Shown: positions 1 through 11,512 of the stretch, piece after piece
How positions within the stretch are numbered: the stretch's first letter is position 1
Layout: each line of letters starts with the position of its first letter
Origin: Lentinus brumalis
Lineage: Eukaryota; Basidiomycota; Agaricomycetes; Polyporales; Polyporaceae
Assembly (NCBI GenBank): GCA_001792895.1
Contig: MARA01000020.1
Location: 669,913 to 733,912 of the forward strand
Length of the DNA: 64,000 bases
Direction of reading: 5' to 3'
The notes under the pieces: generated by a model
What the model was told of the DNA's origin: nothing
Seen by the model: only the letters and a program-made list of their open reading frames with translations
The model's database searches: none
Program-made: the position numbers and the translations under genes

Positions 1-210
1 TCATGCGAGAAGGGTTGAATGGCCTCAGAGGTACACAGGGCAGCTATAGGATTCGCACCGACGAGATGTACGTCGTGAAGCAGACACATGGTCCGAACGA
101 TGTATGTAGAGTCTTCCTGTGAGTCGTGATTGGCAATGACGATATTGAAGAGCTGGCGCGGTATGACTTGCAGATGCACGATAGCGGAATAGCGATTGCG
201 ATGCTGTAAC
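1..210 (-). CDS. Possible partial coding exon at the left edge
   Basis: Read on the minus strand, the first ~200 bases stay open in one frame to the window edge (it contains the peptide RQLFNIVIANHDSQED) and begin just after an acceptor-like TTACAG. No start codon or in-phase upstream exon could be fixed; the obvious exon candidate near 300-330 joins in the wrong phase. No family is recognised. It could be the 5' part of a gene continuing to the left, or a chance open frame. Confidence 0.2.
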
Positions 211-334
211 GTAGGTCTCTAATGCGACTAGGTGTACAATGCTACGCAGAAGTGTTGGCGGAACTCAGGATGAAAAAAACATAAGACAGGGAGACTCACC
301 AGTGGTATATGTATAGATCCATCATCTCTTCCTC

Positions 335-930
335 TCATGCACTAGACCAGCCCGCCGGGACACTCCTGACCAATCCAATCCGAGCAGCCAGTTGTCGCGC
401 CTGTATTGCCTGCAGCCGTTTCGACCGCGCGAGCAGCACGGCGATAGCGAGAATGGCTATGAAGAGGTTGCAGACAAAGAATTCGTAAAAGTCGGCGCGC
501 TCCTTCTCGACTATGCGTCCGCATGATTCCCAGGCAGGTATCTCGCCCTTCGGTGGTTCTGTGGGAGGGTGATCGTGTGGAAGGGTTGGCGAGCTTGCGG
601 AGGATGCGGGAACACAGTGCATGAGACGTCGGTTGCCAAACGGCTGGCAGAAGGGTTCGTGCAGCTGTGACAGATGTTGGCGGAGGGCAGGGATGAAGGA
701 GGCAGAACACGTACAGCATCATCTGGACATGGTTCGCATGTCCCAAACGGTACGCAAACTAAGTCCGTTCCATTACTTGCATTAGTAGGATTGTTGGTGA
801 ATTGGCCCAGCGCGAGGTGCGCGAACAGTAAAGCCCAGAAGAACCTGTGTGTTCATTCCGCGCGGATGAGACGCAAACAATCTGAGATATGTCAGCGAAA
901 TACATACCATAAGTATGTTGCAAGCTTCAT
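335..930 (-). CDS. JTB-like small secretory/membrane protein
   Basis: Three exons (930-908, 844-715, 664-335) with in-phase GT-AG introns of 63 and 50 nt give a protein of 160 residues. Exon 1 supplies MKLATYL, which joins WFFWALLFAHLALGQ to form a clear signal peptide. A luminal Cys-rich part follows (CVPFGTCEPC, EPFCQPFG, ESCGRIV), then one transmembrane helix (FFVCNLFIAILAIAVLL) and a basic tail with RLQAIQARQLAARIG. The order of paired cysteines, an SC motif before the single helix, and an R..L...Q.R cytosolic tail resembles the JTB (jumping translocation breakpoint) family. That assignment is by architecture only. The tiny first exon makes the start easy to miss. The gene is tandem with the HIRA gene on the same strand. 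Confidence 0.6.
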
Positions 931-2073
931 GCTACATGACACGATGAGTAGAGTGAAGCAGCGCGAAATGGTCGGAAGCGCGCACACAGCACTATTGTCC
1001 AGAAAAGGAATCGTAAGCGCCCGAATATATAATGCGCCACGTCCTCAGTTTTTCTCTCCTCCTCCATCGGCCTGCGGGTCCTCGACTTGCAGGCTAGCCA
1101 CACCGCAAAGGCCGCGATGCTCACTCCGTACAGGATGTCTCGCACATCCATTCTCGTGAGCGGGCTAAGGTCTGAGCATTCCAGTTCTACTTGCTTGACT
1201 CCAGATGGGTCGTGCCAGTGATGGCTCTCTCGACGCACCAGACATACGCCCCGGTGTGTCCTCCCGCAGATCCTCCCGACGACGACAGGCCGCTTTGAAA
1301 GAGGTTATGGACAGAGGGAGTTTGGGATGCACCCGCTGGCTTGGAAGCGTCGATGGGACTGGGCAACTGCTCTGTTTTCTCACTGCTGCTCGTCGCTTAT
1401 CGCGTCCCCGGGATAAGGACCCTTGTGGTTCCTTACACGCTAGATGGGCTGCTTGAACGAGCGGTCCGCCGACATGCAGTTCGCCACGTTTGTGGATTGG
1501 AGGGGACGGACGAGGACGACGAGCAAAGAGGCAGGCAGGCGTCCTTGAGCGCAATTCGCGGCTCGCTTCGTTGGCTTCGTGCCCGGCGAAACTCGATTCA
1601 GACTACTCTTGCGCTGTGGCTCACACAGTTATTTTTCGCTTCTCTGTGCTCTTCGCGAGCACCGTGGGTCGTGCGTATGTTGTATGTGTCTTCCCAGATT
1701 CAAATAGATTCTTGATGCTGTCCCCGGTCTGAGAGCTGTTCAGTTTGTACGTTCATAGGACGCACTGTACTACTTACGTTTAGTCTTCTTGCCAACTCAT
1801 CAGGGTCACCCGGTCAGACGATGCGCTGGACTAGACTAGAATGCCCCCTCCCAAACGGCGAAGAATCGCCCAGTCAACGTTCAAGAGAAAGAAAACAGAT
1901 AATATTACGCGCAAACAAGCACCCTGGGAGTACACATATACAGGCAGCGCAGTCCACCGCGAAAGGCCACAACGAAGCACAAGAATGATCAGTCGCCGTT
2001 CTGCGACTTCTTCAGAGTATCCTGCCAATCTTGACCGAGCTTTGCCAAGGTCTTGCTCCGCACTAGGGCATGC
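931..2073. other. Intergenic, no supported gene
   Basis: This stretch lies between the JTB-like gene and the 3' end of HIRA. A minus-strand frame at 1151-927 encodes a short hydrophobic peptide (MDVRDILYGVSIAAF) but overlaps the JTB-like start and has no convincing exon partners. Nothing else is supported. Confidence 0.5.
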
Positions 2074-5000
2074 TCATGTCAGCACTAGCAAAAGATGGAA
2101 AGTCCAGAATTGCGCACCGAAGATATTCAGAACCTCCTTCAGCAAGTCCCGCTTCGCCATCCCCAGCACGGTCGGCGACCACGCATCGTCTCTCCCCGGC
2201 CGCCTACCACGCCGCGCACTCATCAGCCTCTCGTCCTCGCGCACGCCAACACATTCACGACGATCCACGCACCAATACACCGGCCCAAACAGCTCCTTCA
2301 CGAGCTCCTCGGCCTTCCCCGGAAGCCCTCGTCCGCAATGCGCTTCGAATACAGCAGCAGCGCCTGCTTGTACTCCTGCGGGCTCTCCAGCGCACGCGTC
2401 GCATGCAGCTTGCTCTCCAGGTGCCCCAGCGTCAGCGCCGCGCTCCACCACGTCGGCCGCACCTTCTCCGCGCGCCCGTCGTCGACTGCCATCCGCTCGC
2501 TGATCGCGCTCTCGAGGACGGCCAGCGGCTGCGCCCCGCGGGTCAGCTGGCTGTTGGACCGCTGCCGGCCTTGCCATGCGTCGGACCCCTCGGCCCACCA
2601 CGGCTCGCTGAGCTTCGTCCAGACGCAGAGAGAGGAGTCGTAGGAATGTGCGACTCCATCGGAGAGCTGGATGACGGGGGCGCCGTTGGGTCGGACGGAG
2701 GCGGAGATGATCGTGAGGTTGGGGGAGGAGCCGAGAATCGCCGCAACAGATGTCGGCGGGAACTTCGCGGCTTGCTTCTTCACGTCCCTGTGCACACATG
2801 TTAGCCAAAGTCGTAGTTGGCGGGCCCGGTAGCACGCACCAGACATATAGCATGCCCGAGACAGTCAAGAGCATGAGCATATTCCGAGAGCTGGTCAAGG
2901 CACAGCACTGCGATCCTATGCTCAGCGGGGGCATTATTCTAAGTTGAAAATCAGCCTCCGCTCGAAAGGCCAAAGATCGGCAGCGGCGTACCTCCGACCT
3001 GTGTGCGAGTACACGGTGAGCGTCCCGTCCTGCATCGCGACCGCACAGAACATCGGCGTCGCAGTGACCGCGAGGATGGGTGACGGCAGGTAGTCCAACC
3101 ACTGTGTCTGCTTTCCGCTCACATACAGCACCTCGTTCGGCTCTGCAGGAACCGCAAGATAGCAAGTCAGCATGTCTCCTTCTCTGACATTAGCGTAGAA
3201 TACGTACCATCACCTTCAGCATTCCTCCCCTCAAACAGATCCTCACTGCCCTCTATCGTCGCCTTGAGATACGTCACCAACTGCGGCGGCTCCAATCTGC
3301 CCATCAATGCCGAACCCTCAGCCCACATCACAGTCCCTCCACCGACAGGCGGCGCAGGGGCAGCACGCCCAGGAAGCGGCCGCACCGAGATGTTCTCCCG
3401 TACTCTATCCCCGCCCAGAGTCCGTGGTTTGCTCCCCAAGCGCTCGTCAAAGTCGTCTCCCGCCTTCCGCTTGCCCTTCCCTGTTGTCTCCAGGGAGCTG
3501 ATCCGCACCTCGCCGTCGAGGTCCATGGGGAAGTCCGAGCTCTCACCCGTGTTCAGCCCCAGCCCGAACGAGCTCGAGCTCGTGCCGAACGGCTGGGAAA
3601 CGGAGAGCGGCAGTGCGGACGTAGAGGGGACGGAGATGGGGATGTTGGATGAAATTGAGACGGGGGCGCGAGCAGCCGAGGCGTTGCTGGAGCTCACAAA
3701 CATAGAGGAAGCGTTGATACCGTTGGATGAGGAGGACGGGATATTGCTCGCAAATGTCGGTTGTATGCGCTTTTTTGGCTTACGCTTCGCCACAAGCGTA
3801 TGGACTTGTTCTCCACCAGGCGCGGCGTTTGCGGCGCTCCCGAAATCCTGCGACTGTGCGCGAGGAGAGGGTGGTGGCGTAATGCGGTTGGTTTGCTGCG
3901 GCTTCGCGGGCTCGAGGGCGGTCAGGTGGGAGTAGCCGTCCGGTAGAGGAGGAGGGGTGAACCCAAAGCGCTTGAGGTATTGCTCTTGAGCGGACTGGGG
4001 AGCGATGCCCTCCATCTCAGTTGCGTCGAAGCTGAAGACCGCCATCGTTCCATCCGATGAGACTGCGTACAGCGTCAATCCATCTGCCGACCTGTAGAAT
4101 TGTCAGACGCGATGCACAAAGAAATGGAGACAGACCAACCACCCACCAACTGAGGTCCATGATCTGTCTCTCGAAGACATCCTTCGCCACCACGAGCGGC
4201 CTGGGGGCCTTGGTCTGCCAGACGGAGACAGCCCTATCGTCCGCTCCGAGGGCGACGACCGAACAAATATTGTGTGCTGCAACAGGTTGCGACGGATCGC
4301 GCAGGAAAATATGCGGGTTGTACGCCTATGTCCACGGCCTCAGTATAAACCATGTTTATTTGGGCACTGGTACGTACAGCGACTTCTACGGTATTCTCGT
4401 GTCCCACCAAGCTGATCTCCGACGTCCAGGAGCTCCGCGCGATGACTGCCGCAATGAAGACGTAGCCTTCGTTGTTCGTCGCGTTTGACGCCGTTATATG
4501 CGCACCATCCGGGGACCAACTGCGAGAGATGAGGAGTGTGAACAAGGCGACCTGCAGTGAATAGCTTTAGACGTACCTCAGTCGCCTGAAGAACGTCCCT
4601 GGAGAGTGGTCGAAAGGCTTCCTGACCTCCGCCTCGAGTCCCCAGTCAGTCGTGCGCCATATACGGACAGACCTGTCGTCGGAGCCAGTGGCGAGAAACT
4701 CCCCGACGGGATCCCAGCATACACCCTTCACGAATCCCTGGTGCTGCTCGATCTTGCGCAACCGCTCTACATGGCTGCTCGCATCTCTAAGTTCTGGGCG
4801 CGACTACAAACGACGCACCTAGCGTGTATCCACACCATATGAGCACGGCCGAGTCCAGCCCTACGGAGGCTAGGTATCGGTCTCCTGGGGACCAGGCGAC
4901 ATCCGTAACATCTGGCACCAGACTGCGTGAGTTCATAAGGACTGGCATGTATTGATAGACCGAACGTACCGCTCTCATGGCCTACCAGTCGCTTCAGCGG

Positions 5001-5513
5001 CTTCCATCCCTCGACGTTCACCTCGTCCGAGCCCCAAACCTTCCCTTTGGCTGTCCTACATACCCCGCGCACGCACGCCCGTCAGTCCGCCGTCTTCTGC
5101 TCACTTCTGACACATTGTACGAAACAAATACTCACGGATCCAAGTCCCAAATCATCACAATCTGGTCGTCGCTCCCGCTCGCGAGCCACCTCCCCGACTG
5201 CGCCCATCTGACGACAAGCACGGGCCCCGTATGCATCATGAGCGTGCAGAGCGACTTGGGCGGCCGTCCCGAGAGCTCGGAGGCATGGTTGAGGATTGGT
5301 TTCGTGCTCCAGATGCGCACTTTCGCGTCGAGCCCGCCGGTGGCGATCCGCGAGCCGTCGGGGTGGACATGACAGGAGAATATGGAGACGCGTTTGTCGT
5401 CCCCGCGCATGGCTGAGTCTGCGCAAGGGCTGGTATTGGCATCCATTGAGATTATGAGAGAACATGAGAAGCGGACCTTTGTGCGTGACCCATGCTGGTT
5501 TCGTGAACTTCAT
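2074..5513 (-). CDS. HIR1: HIRA-type histone chaperone (Hir1), WD40 protein
   Basis: Nuclear subunit of the replication-independent H3-H4 deposition complex. The start is fixed by MKFTKPAWVTHK at 5513, followed by a short intron and RGDDKRVSIFSCHVHPDGS, the family N-terminus. Successive exons encode WD40 blades (LASGSDDQIVMIWDLD; VKGVCWDPVGEFLATGSDD; SWSPDGAHITASNATNNEG; YAVSSDGTMAVFSFDATEM). A low-complexity Ser/Pro linker (about 3.3-3.9 kb) follows, and the C-terminal HIRA domain contains PPTSVAAILG and ends LLLVLT at 2074. Domain order and the whole reading frame fit full-length family members with several short introns and no frame break. It sits tail-on to the JTB-like gene and downstream of the zinc-finger gene, all on the minus strand. 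Confidence 0.93.
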
Positions 5514-6028
5514 GGCTCTAGCGGAGGGATGCGTTTGGATGATTCGGAAACAGAGGCGCTACAAGTACAATTCCAAGGCTGGCGCACAGCAGAATAAGAT
5601 AAACACAAGAAAGCCAGAGCAGGGAGGGAGGAAGTGGTACAGATTCAGAAGACTGAGCTGGAGCCTCGGTGGCCGGAGGCAAGGCGAATGAGCTCAACTG
5701 TGCGCTCGCAAGCACGGAAGATCTCCGGCGGCTGTGCATGCGAGCGCCCCATCGTTCGCGAAGATGCAGCGGACGGAAACTCGAGGCTGTAAGTACTGAT
5801 GTCCTCATGAACATTCCTGACTATAGAGGAGCCAAGACGGTGATGGGTGGCATGGGCCGAAGTCGACAGTACGATTATATAGCTCAAGGAGATATAGGCA
5901 GGCATACAGCGTAACAGCAGCAGCATACAGCGTAACAGCAATTTCCAAGGGTGCAGGTCCGAAGCGATACTAGTATCGTCCATTTCGATTGCAATTAATG
6001 TCCGTTACGAATCTGAGCACCATTCCTC
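5514..6028. other. Intergenic between HIRA and the zinc-finger gene
   Basis: About 515 bases hold the presumed HIRA promoter and the 3' flank of the upstream zinc-finger gene. A duplicated phrase (CAGCAGCATACAGCGTAACAG-like, split over about 5905-5940) is seen. There is no supported gene. Confidence 0.5.
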
Positions 6029-7203
6029 CTACGCGGAGGCCTCAGGGCCGCTCAACGGCATGCTGAAGAAGATGCGCCTCAGCTGCTTGTGTCCAGCAGT
6101 AACGCGGCACACCGGGCACCGCTGCTTCGTGTTCAGCGCCTGGGTGATGCACCTTCAAGGTCAAGAGAATCAGCGTGTTGCCTTGCGAAAAAAGTATGCG
6201 CGAGCAGCAGAGACTCACGGTGCGCAGAAGACGTGTCCGCAGAGCGTCACGCACGGACGATCCACCTCTTCGAGGCACAGCGGGCACCCGACGAGAGCGG
6301 GGCCACCGCTGGACGTCGAACGGGTCACTGCGGGCGGGTGACCCGTGGCCTTGCAGCCGTCCGTGCAGTTACGGGGAGTAGAGGAACCGCTCGTGCTGCT
6401 GCTGCGCGAGGGGGCGGCAGAGGGAACCTTCATTGTGGCAGGGTGTGCGAGGACGGGCGGTAATAGTGGTGGTAGTGGTAGAAGTGAAGGAGTACAAGTC
6501 AGCAATGGTGTCCATAATGCCTCCTCGGACCGAATCAAAATACTGACCTCTGGAGTGTCAGCCTCAGCCACCGCGAAGGCGGGCGGGACCGGAGCCCAGC
6601 CGTTGTAGTCCGTCTCGTCATCCTCCTCCGGAGCAGGCTCGTCGTCCGCATCCCAGTACTCATCCTCTTCGGGGGTCACGTCGTCCTGGTGGACAGGTAG
6701 CTCGTAGTAGTCATCGTTCTCCTCGGGGAAGTACACAGCCCCGACATCGTCCTCCCAGCCTTCGTAGGAGTCGTCGAAACCAATGTCGATATACTCCGAA
6801 TCGTCGTCCTCAGGGTCGCCGCCGTGCATTTCGGCGAACTCGATATGCTGGGAAGGAAGACATGTGTCAGTCATCCGATACGGGCTCGGCTGAGACAAAG
6901 AGACGTACAGCACGGAAACCTGCGGCGGTCCTGAACTCAATACGGCATGAAGAGCAGTAGTGATGACGGCGCGAGATGACGTAGTGCTGTGAACTCGGTT
7001 TAGACTGAGGTTGAGCATAGCAGGAAACAGAGACTCACGTTTCTCAGCGCATTACCGTTCGCGTAGCGAGTGTTGCACTTCTCGCACTTCGGGTGGTTCG
7101 TCGTGAACTGCACGTGGGCCGCTCGCGCCTCGACGCCGGGGAAATACTGGTCGCACAGCGAGCAGTAACAGACGACGTTGTAGTTGATCTCGATGTTGGA
7201 CAT
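6029..7203 (-). CDS. C2H2 + acidic linker + RING-finger protein
   Basis: The start ATG at 7203 gives MSNIEINYNVVCYCSLCDQY, with a C2H2-type finger (CSLC ... HVQFTTNH) and a second Cys pair (CEKC). A strongly acidic middle follows (EDDDSEYIDIGFDD; PEENDDYYELP), then a Ser-rich linker and a C-terminal C3HC4 RING split by an intron: CPLCLEEVDRPCVTLCGHVF before it, then CITQALNTKQRCPVCR after it. Translation ends EASA at 6029. RING domains of this type usually act as E3 ubiquitin ligases; the N-terminal finger may bind substrate or nucleic acid, which is inference. The minus-strand 5' flank carries a GT-rich heptamer repeat (7235-7270). Confidence 0.85.
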
Positions 7204-7234
7204 AATCAATGTATCAAGCAGATGGGTGGTTGCG

Positions 7235-7270
7235 GGTGTGTGGTGTGTGGTGTATGGTGTGTGGTGTGTG
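7235..7270. repeat. GT-rich heptamer simple repeat
   Basis: About five tandem copies of a GTGTGTG-type heptamer with one A-containing variant, starting about 30 bp upstream of the zinc-finger gene start codon. On the gene's sense strand it reads as a CA-rich tract. Confidence 0.8.
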
Positions 7271-8737
7271 AGACGAATGATGGGCCTTCGTGCAGAGGTC
7301 GACGCCCTCTTATATGTGCGAGGTCACCTCTCATGAACTGCCGGGGGTGCGGAAGACTCCTCGAACGAAGACACGATCCGGCCGCACGCATTGCCTAAGG
7401 CAGTAACTGTGGTGCATAGACGTCCGGGAGGTGGAGACCGTTTGAGTCGGGCCTGGCCTGTGACAACAACAGATCGCGGACGAGACCAGAGCGACCGTTG
7501 AATCACAAACCAGGCTGGCACCAGTGCGGTGCGCCGCGCCGCACCTCCAAGCCGTCGTGGCCTCGGAAGTGTCGTGCGATCCGGCAGCGAGGTGTGTGCC
7601 AGTGGACGAAGAACGGCGGATCACACGCGAGGAAGATATCGGATTTTTGATAGTGTTGACTCGCATGGTGCGGACTGAGACGCGCTGTGTCGCAAGAGAC
7701 TGTGTGGGTCAGACCATCCGTAGCACTAGAGAACAGAACCCACATGGCAAGCGACCAGCTCGGGATGTGACACTACATGGTCAAGTAGTAAGCAGGGTGA
7801 TCCAACGACACACCCTCTTGATCGGGCACACTGCCAAAGTAAGCATAGGTGGAGCAAATTTGAAAGACCTCGGGGAGGCGTGGATTCCGTTGCAATCTGG
7901 CCTGGCAAGTAGCCACTAGAAGGCCTGTGGACGAAATCAATACGCCGAATTGCAGACTGGACTGACATCGGCCCCGTGTAACCAACCCCGAACACCTCTG
8001 AGCCTTGGAGCTCGGAAGTGTGGTGCTGTGCGCGGCAAGCAGTCCGGGGAAGTGGTCGGATAAAGTCAGTCGGATTGATGTCAGAACACGGCGGGAGGAC
8101 TATATCGATAAACAAGTCCGCCCACGTCGTTCCAATTGGATTGCATGGTGAGTATAAGCCAGAGGAGCCCAAATTGGAGTCTGATCGCCTGCCGGACTCC
8201 CACTATCTTGCCCGTAGTAGTACTCTTCCGCCCTCCACCTTGCGACAGCGCTCGGTATGACAGTATGGCTCGGGAGTACCACATGTCTTACTGCGACAGC
8301 TCGGCAATGCACATACTTTGTGCCTCCGCGTACCCGGAGGCTTGTACATCCATTGGGCGGGGACTGACACTTGTGCCGTCATTTACAAGAACCGTTACTT
8401 CCACAAAATCTAGTCACGATTCGCGTCATGGAACGGCAAGACTCACATGACAAGGGGCCAACTCGGGGCATGGGCCATTCAACGAAGGTATGACTATGCT
8501 CGTCCTCCAGGGCAAACATTGTTCCTGCGGAAATAGATGTATGTCAGTCGGGCGAGCAGTCGCATGCAGAGGTGAATGTACTTAGGACGTACTTATTGGA
8601 CGTGGATGCGGTTGAGCCACACATAAGATAGCTTTAGTATTGGCTAATAGTCAAGTCTCTGGATTGATCGTCTACAACACAATGGGGGCAGGAACAGAGC
8701 GTGGCCACCGTTGGCAAGACGGCCCATGATATTCGTG

Positions 8738-8752
8738 AACCCTAACCCTAAC
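8738..8752. repeat. Telomere-like repeat (two CCCTAA units)
   Basis: AACCCTAACCCTAAC lies 306 bp upstream of the PARP-type zinc-finger start codon. It is either a short interstitial telomeric motif or a telobox-like promoter element. Two units are too few to claim a telomere scar. Confidence 0.6.
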
Positions 8753-8972
8753 ACAGCCCAGTGCACCTCACGCGCGGATTCGTGCGGGCTCCCGAGGCTT
8801 GTCACAAGGTCCTAATAACGTATAAAGAGGCATTGGAAGCTGGAAGGAGAAGACAAAGACGACCGAGATGACATGGGAGGAAGGGAGGTCCGTGCGCGGG
8901 CTGTGGTGGTCGCTTTGGCCTGGCGTGAGCATGCAGCGCTCTCCAAGCGGACTTTGAAGCGTCTCGAGTTTC

Positions 8973-8979
8973 TATATAG
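8973..8979 (+). promoter_or_regulatory. TATA-like box
   Basis: TATATAG sits 79 bp upstream of the start codon of the PARP-type finger gene and is followed by a pyrimidine-rich leader (CCCCC and TCTCTCCC stretches), a common fungal core-promoter arrangement. Confidence 0.45.
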
Positions 8980-9057
8980 CCTCCCCCAACATCAACTCTC
9001 TCCCATTTCCCCCCACTTTCTCTCCTCTCCGCACACCCCCGCACACGCCTCAGCACA

Positions 9058-10845
9058 ATGTCGGACGAAGAAGGTGGCAAGAAGTCTGGCTACCGCCTCG
9101 AATATGCCAAGAGCGCGCGCTCCAAGTGTACAGGTGAGCCAACATTCCTCCCGTTGCGCCCCGCATCGTGTTCCCCGGTCCTCACCGCGTTTCACGCGTC
9201 GCCGTCGCGTCACAGGCCCGAAGCCGTGCGTATCTCTCTGGTTCCCCCGGTGGTTCATTATTACTCACGTTCCTCCAGATGCAAGGGCACTAAAATCGAA
9301 AAGGACGAGTTGAGGTTTGGTTCCTTGGTGGATATCAAGGGAAACACGAACTTGTGAGTCCCTCTGCCCTTCAGTCGGGTGTGCCCAGCGTTGCTTGCGA
9401 TACGCGACTGTATGCACCAGCTTACAGATTGCACCAACCACCCGGTGTGAAGGTGGTTTTGCTGATCACGCTTCCAATCACACAGCCAATGGCGCCATTG
9501 GGGATGCGTCACCGCTCGCATCCTGACCAACGCCAAGAAGTCATTCAACGACGCCGATGAGCTTGATGGCTTTGATGATCTCAACGACGAAGACCAGGAA
9601 CGTATCAAGAAGGCTTGGGAAGAGGGTCATGTCGCGCCTGAAGATATTCCCGAGACCGCGAAGAAGGCCGACGGTGAGGAGGAGGAGGGCGATGACGATG
9701 AGGAAAAGCCCAAGAAGCGGGGCAAGAAGAAGGAAGAGGATACCGGTCCCGCGGTATTCAAGCTCGAATACGCGTCGTCTGGTCGGTCGAAGTGCAAAGG
9801 TGCGTGTCGCGTGTTTGCTGGCTGGTTCGTCGCGCTGACGGCCCGTTCGTTGGTCGTCTTGGAATAGTCTGCAACGGTATGTGGTCCTCTGGATTCTGTA
9901 CTAGCATCGCGACTCAACTGTGACTTCCTTTGCAGAGTCAATCGGCAAGGATTTCTTCCGTCTCGGAAACGAGGTCGACTTCCGTGGCAACAAGAGCTTG
10001 TGCGTACATAATCCTGGCCTCCGTCCATGAGTACGTATTGTATGTACTGACCGCGTCATTTGCAGCCATTGGCGCCATTGGGGCTGCGCGGATGTCAAGT
10101 TCATCGAGAAGCTGAAGGCATCATATGACGAGCCCTCCAAGATCGACGGTTACGGCGACTTGAAGGAGGGCGAGAAGGAGAAGGTGCAACGGGCCTGGGA
10201 CGAGGGTCACATTCCCGATGAGGACAAGGGCCCGGGTGAGGCTGTTGATACTGGCAAGAAAAAGGCCGCTGCCCCGCGAAAGAAGAAGGCTGATGACGGT
10301 GAGGAGAAGCCCAAGCGGAGTCGTGCCAAGGCAAAGGTATGTCTGGATGCGGTCATCAATGCTGCCAACCTCATGGCTTATCCTTACCATTGCAGAAGGA
10401 CGCCGATGACGAGATGGATGTCGACGACGAGAAGCCGAAGAAGGCTGCGAAGAAGGCAGCCCCAAGGAAGGCTGCAGCCAAGAAAAAGAAGGACGTTGAC
10501 GAGTCTGGGGAGGACTTCGAGGATGAGCTCGCAGCAGTGGAGGACGACGAGGAGGATGAGGAGCAGGACTCGTCGGAGGGCTCAAAGAAGCGCAAGGTGC
10601 GTCGTGCTCAGCTGTGTTATGTGAAGCCGAGCTCAAATCTGCGCTTGTCATAGCGTGCGCCTACGTCGAAGGGCGCAAGTTCGGCCAAGCCGCCCTCCAA
10701 GCGTGCAAAGCCCGCATCCTCGACAAAGCCTGCGTCCAAGGCCAAACCCGCATCCAAGGCTAAGCCTGCGTCATCCCGAGGCAAGAAGAAGGCCGCGGAG
10801 CCTGTGCCCGAGGAGGACGAGGATGAGGACGACTACGACGAGTAG
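9058..10845 (+). CDS. Protein with two PARP-type zinc fingers, no catalytic domain
   Basis: The first finger is split by introns: GYRLEYAKSARSKC, then CKGTKIEKDELRFGS and HWRHWGCVT. The second repeats the pattern (FKLEYASSGRSKC; FFRLGNEVDFRGNKS; HWRHWGCAD). Both keep the C-C-H-C zinc ligands typical of the PARP N-terminal DNA-nick-binding fingers, and each is followed by a matching helical stretch (IKKAWEEGHV; VQRAWDEGHI). The rest is a long Lys/Ala/acidic tail with KPASKAKPASKAKPAS repeats, ending EDDYDE. No WGR, PARP regulatory or ADP-ribosyl transferase domain is present, so it is probably a nuclear DNA-break-binding or chromatin protein. Start ATG 9058 follows a TATA-like box. Confidence 0.88.
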
Positions 10846-11512
10846 ATCTCAACGCCCAGCCTTACTCAGGTCTTCGCGTCCGGGCAGTGCTTTCTGGTGG
10901 GCTGTATATCGTCGTCGTCCCTGCTCGCCGCACCTCCCACCATGCCGCATCGGATTTCGGCTCGTGCTCTTTGCGCCCTGTCCATGTCTGTGTCTGCAGT
11001 CCTGTTATCTGTGTATCTGTCTTGCTGCTTTGCGCTTTCTGTTCGGCGTGTGGACCTTTGTTTGTCATGATATGATAGCTACTCTGGTGCATGTATACCT
11101 AGGTACTCGAGGGATGCCGCTATATTATCCTGTTATGTGGATTTCGTCGCTGCCTACGCGCGACGCGTTCGACGGATGTGTGGCCCTCCTCTCTGTGTAT
11201 GTCATGGCCAGACTCAAGGTGTATTTCCAGGAGACTGATTGACACAGACAGCTCGCCAACAACAATCGCCAACTCACGAGGTAGGTCTCCGGTTACCACA
11301 ACAATTAATTAGTCGCTCACGAAGGTTCAATCCAAGAGATGAGGGCCATTGAGGCCGCGGCTTCTATACCACCATGTTTCTCCCGTCGCCGCCCAAGGTG
11401 CGCCCACCATCATACGCAAGCTTCCCCTCGAGCGCACGACGCCCACAGAACGCATGGATACATACATACCAGCTGAGGCCTCTCAGCATGCGTTGTGAAT
11501 CCCCTCCCCATC
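10846..11512. other. Intergenic, no supported gene
   Basis: 3' flank of the zinc-finger gene and 5' flank of P450 no. 1. The open frames seen run out of the upstream gene in a wrong frame. A tract of short TATATTAT-like AT-rich sequence lies near 11120. Confidence 0.5.

Larger units (their letters stand above)
7204..9057. other. 1.85-kb divergent intergenic region
   Basis: This separates the divergently transcribed zinc-finger and PARP-type finger genes. Apart from the GT repeat, the telomere-like repeat at 8738 and a TATA-like box at 8973, no coding exon with consistent phase could be supported. The open frames seen are short and lack conserved features. Confidence 0.5.

Noticed and set aside
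927..1238. Minus-strand frame with a hydrophobic segment (MDVRDILYGVSIAAF)
   Set aside because: It overlaps the start of the JTB-like gene on the same strand and has no phase-consistent exons or recognisable family.
2070..3935. Long plus-strand open frames opposite HIRA
   Set aside because: Compositional shadows of the GC-rich antisense HIRA coding sequence.
7235..7270. GT-rich tract considered as a CRISPR-like or telomeric array
   Set aside because: No spacers and no TTAGGG unit; a simple heptamer microsatellite in a fungal genome.
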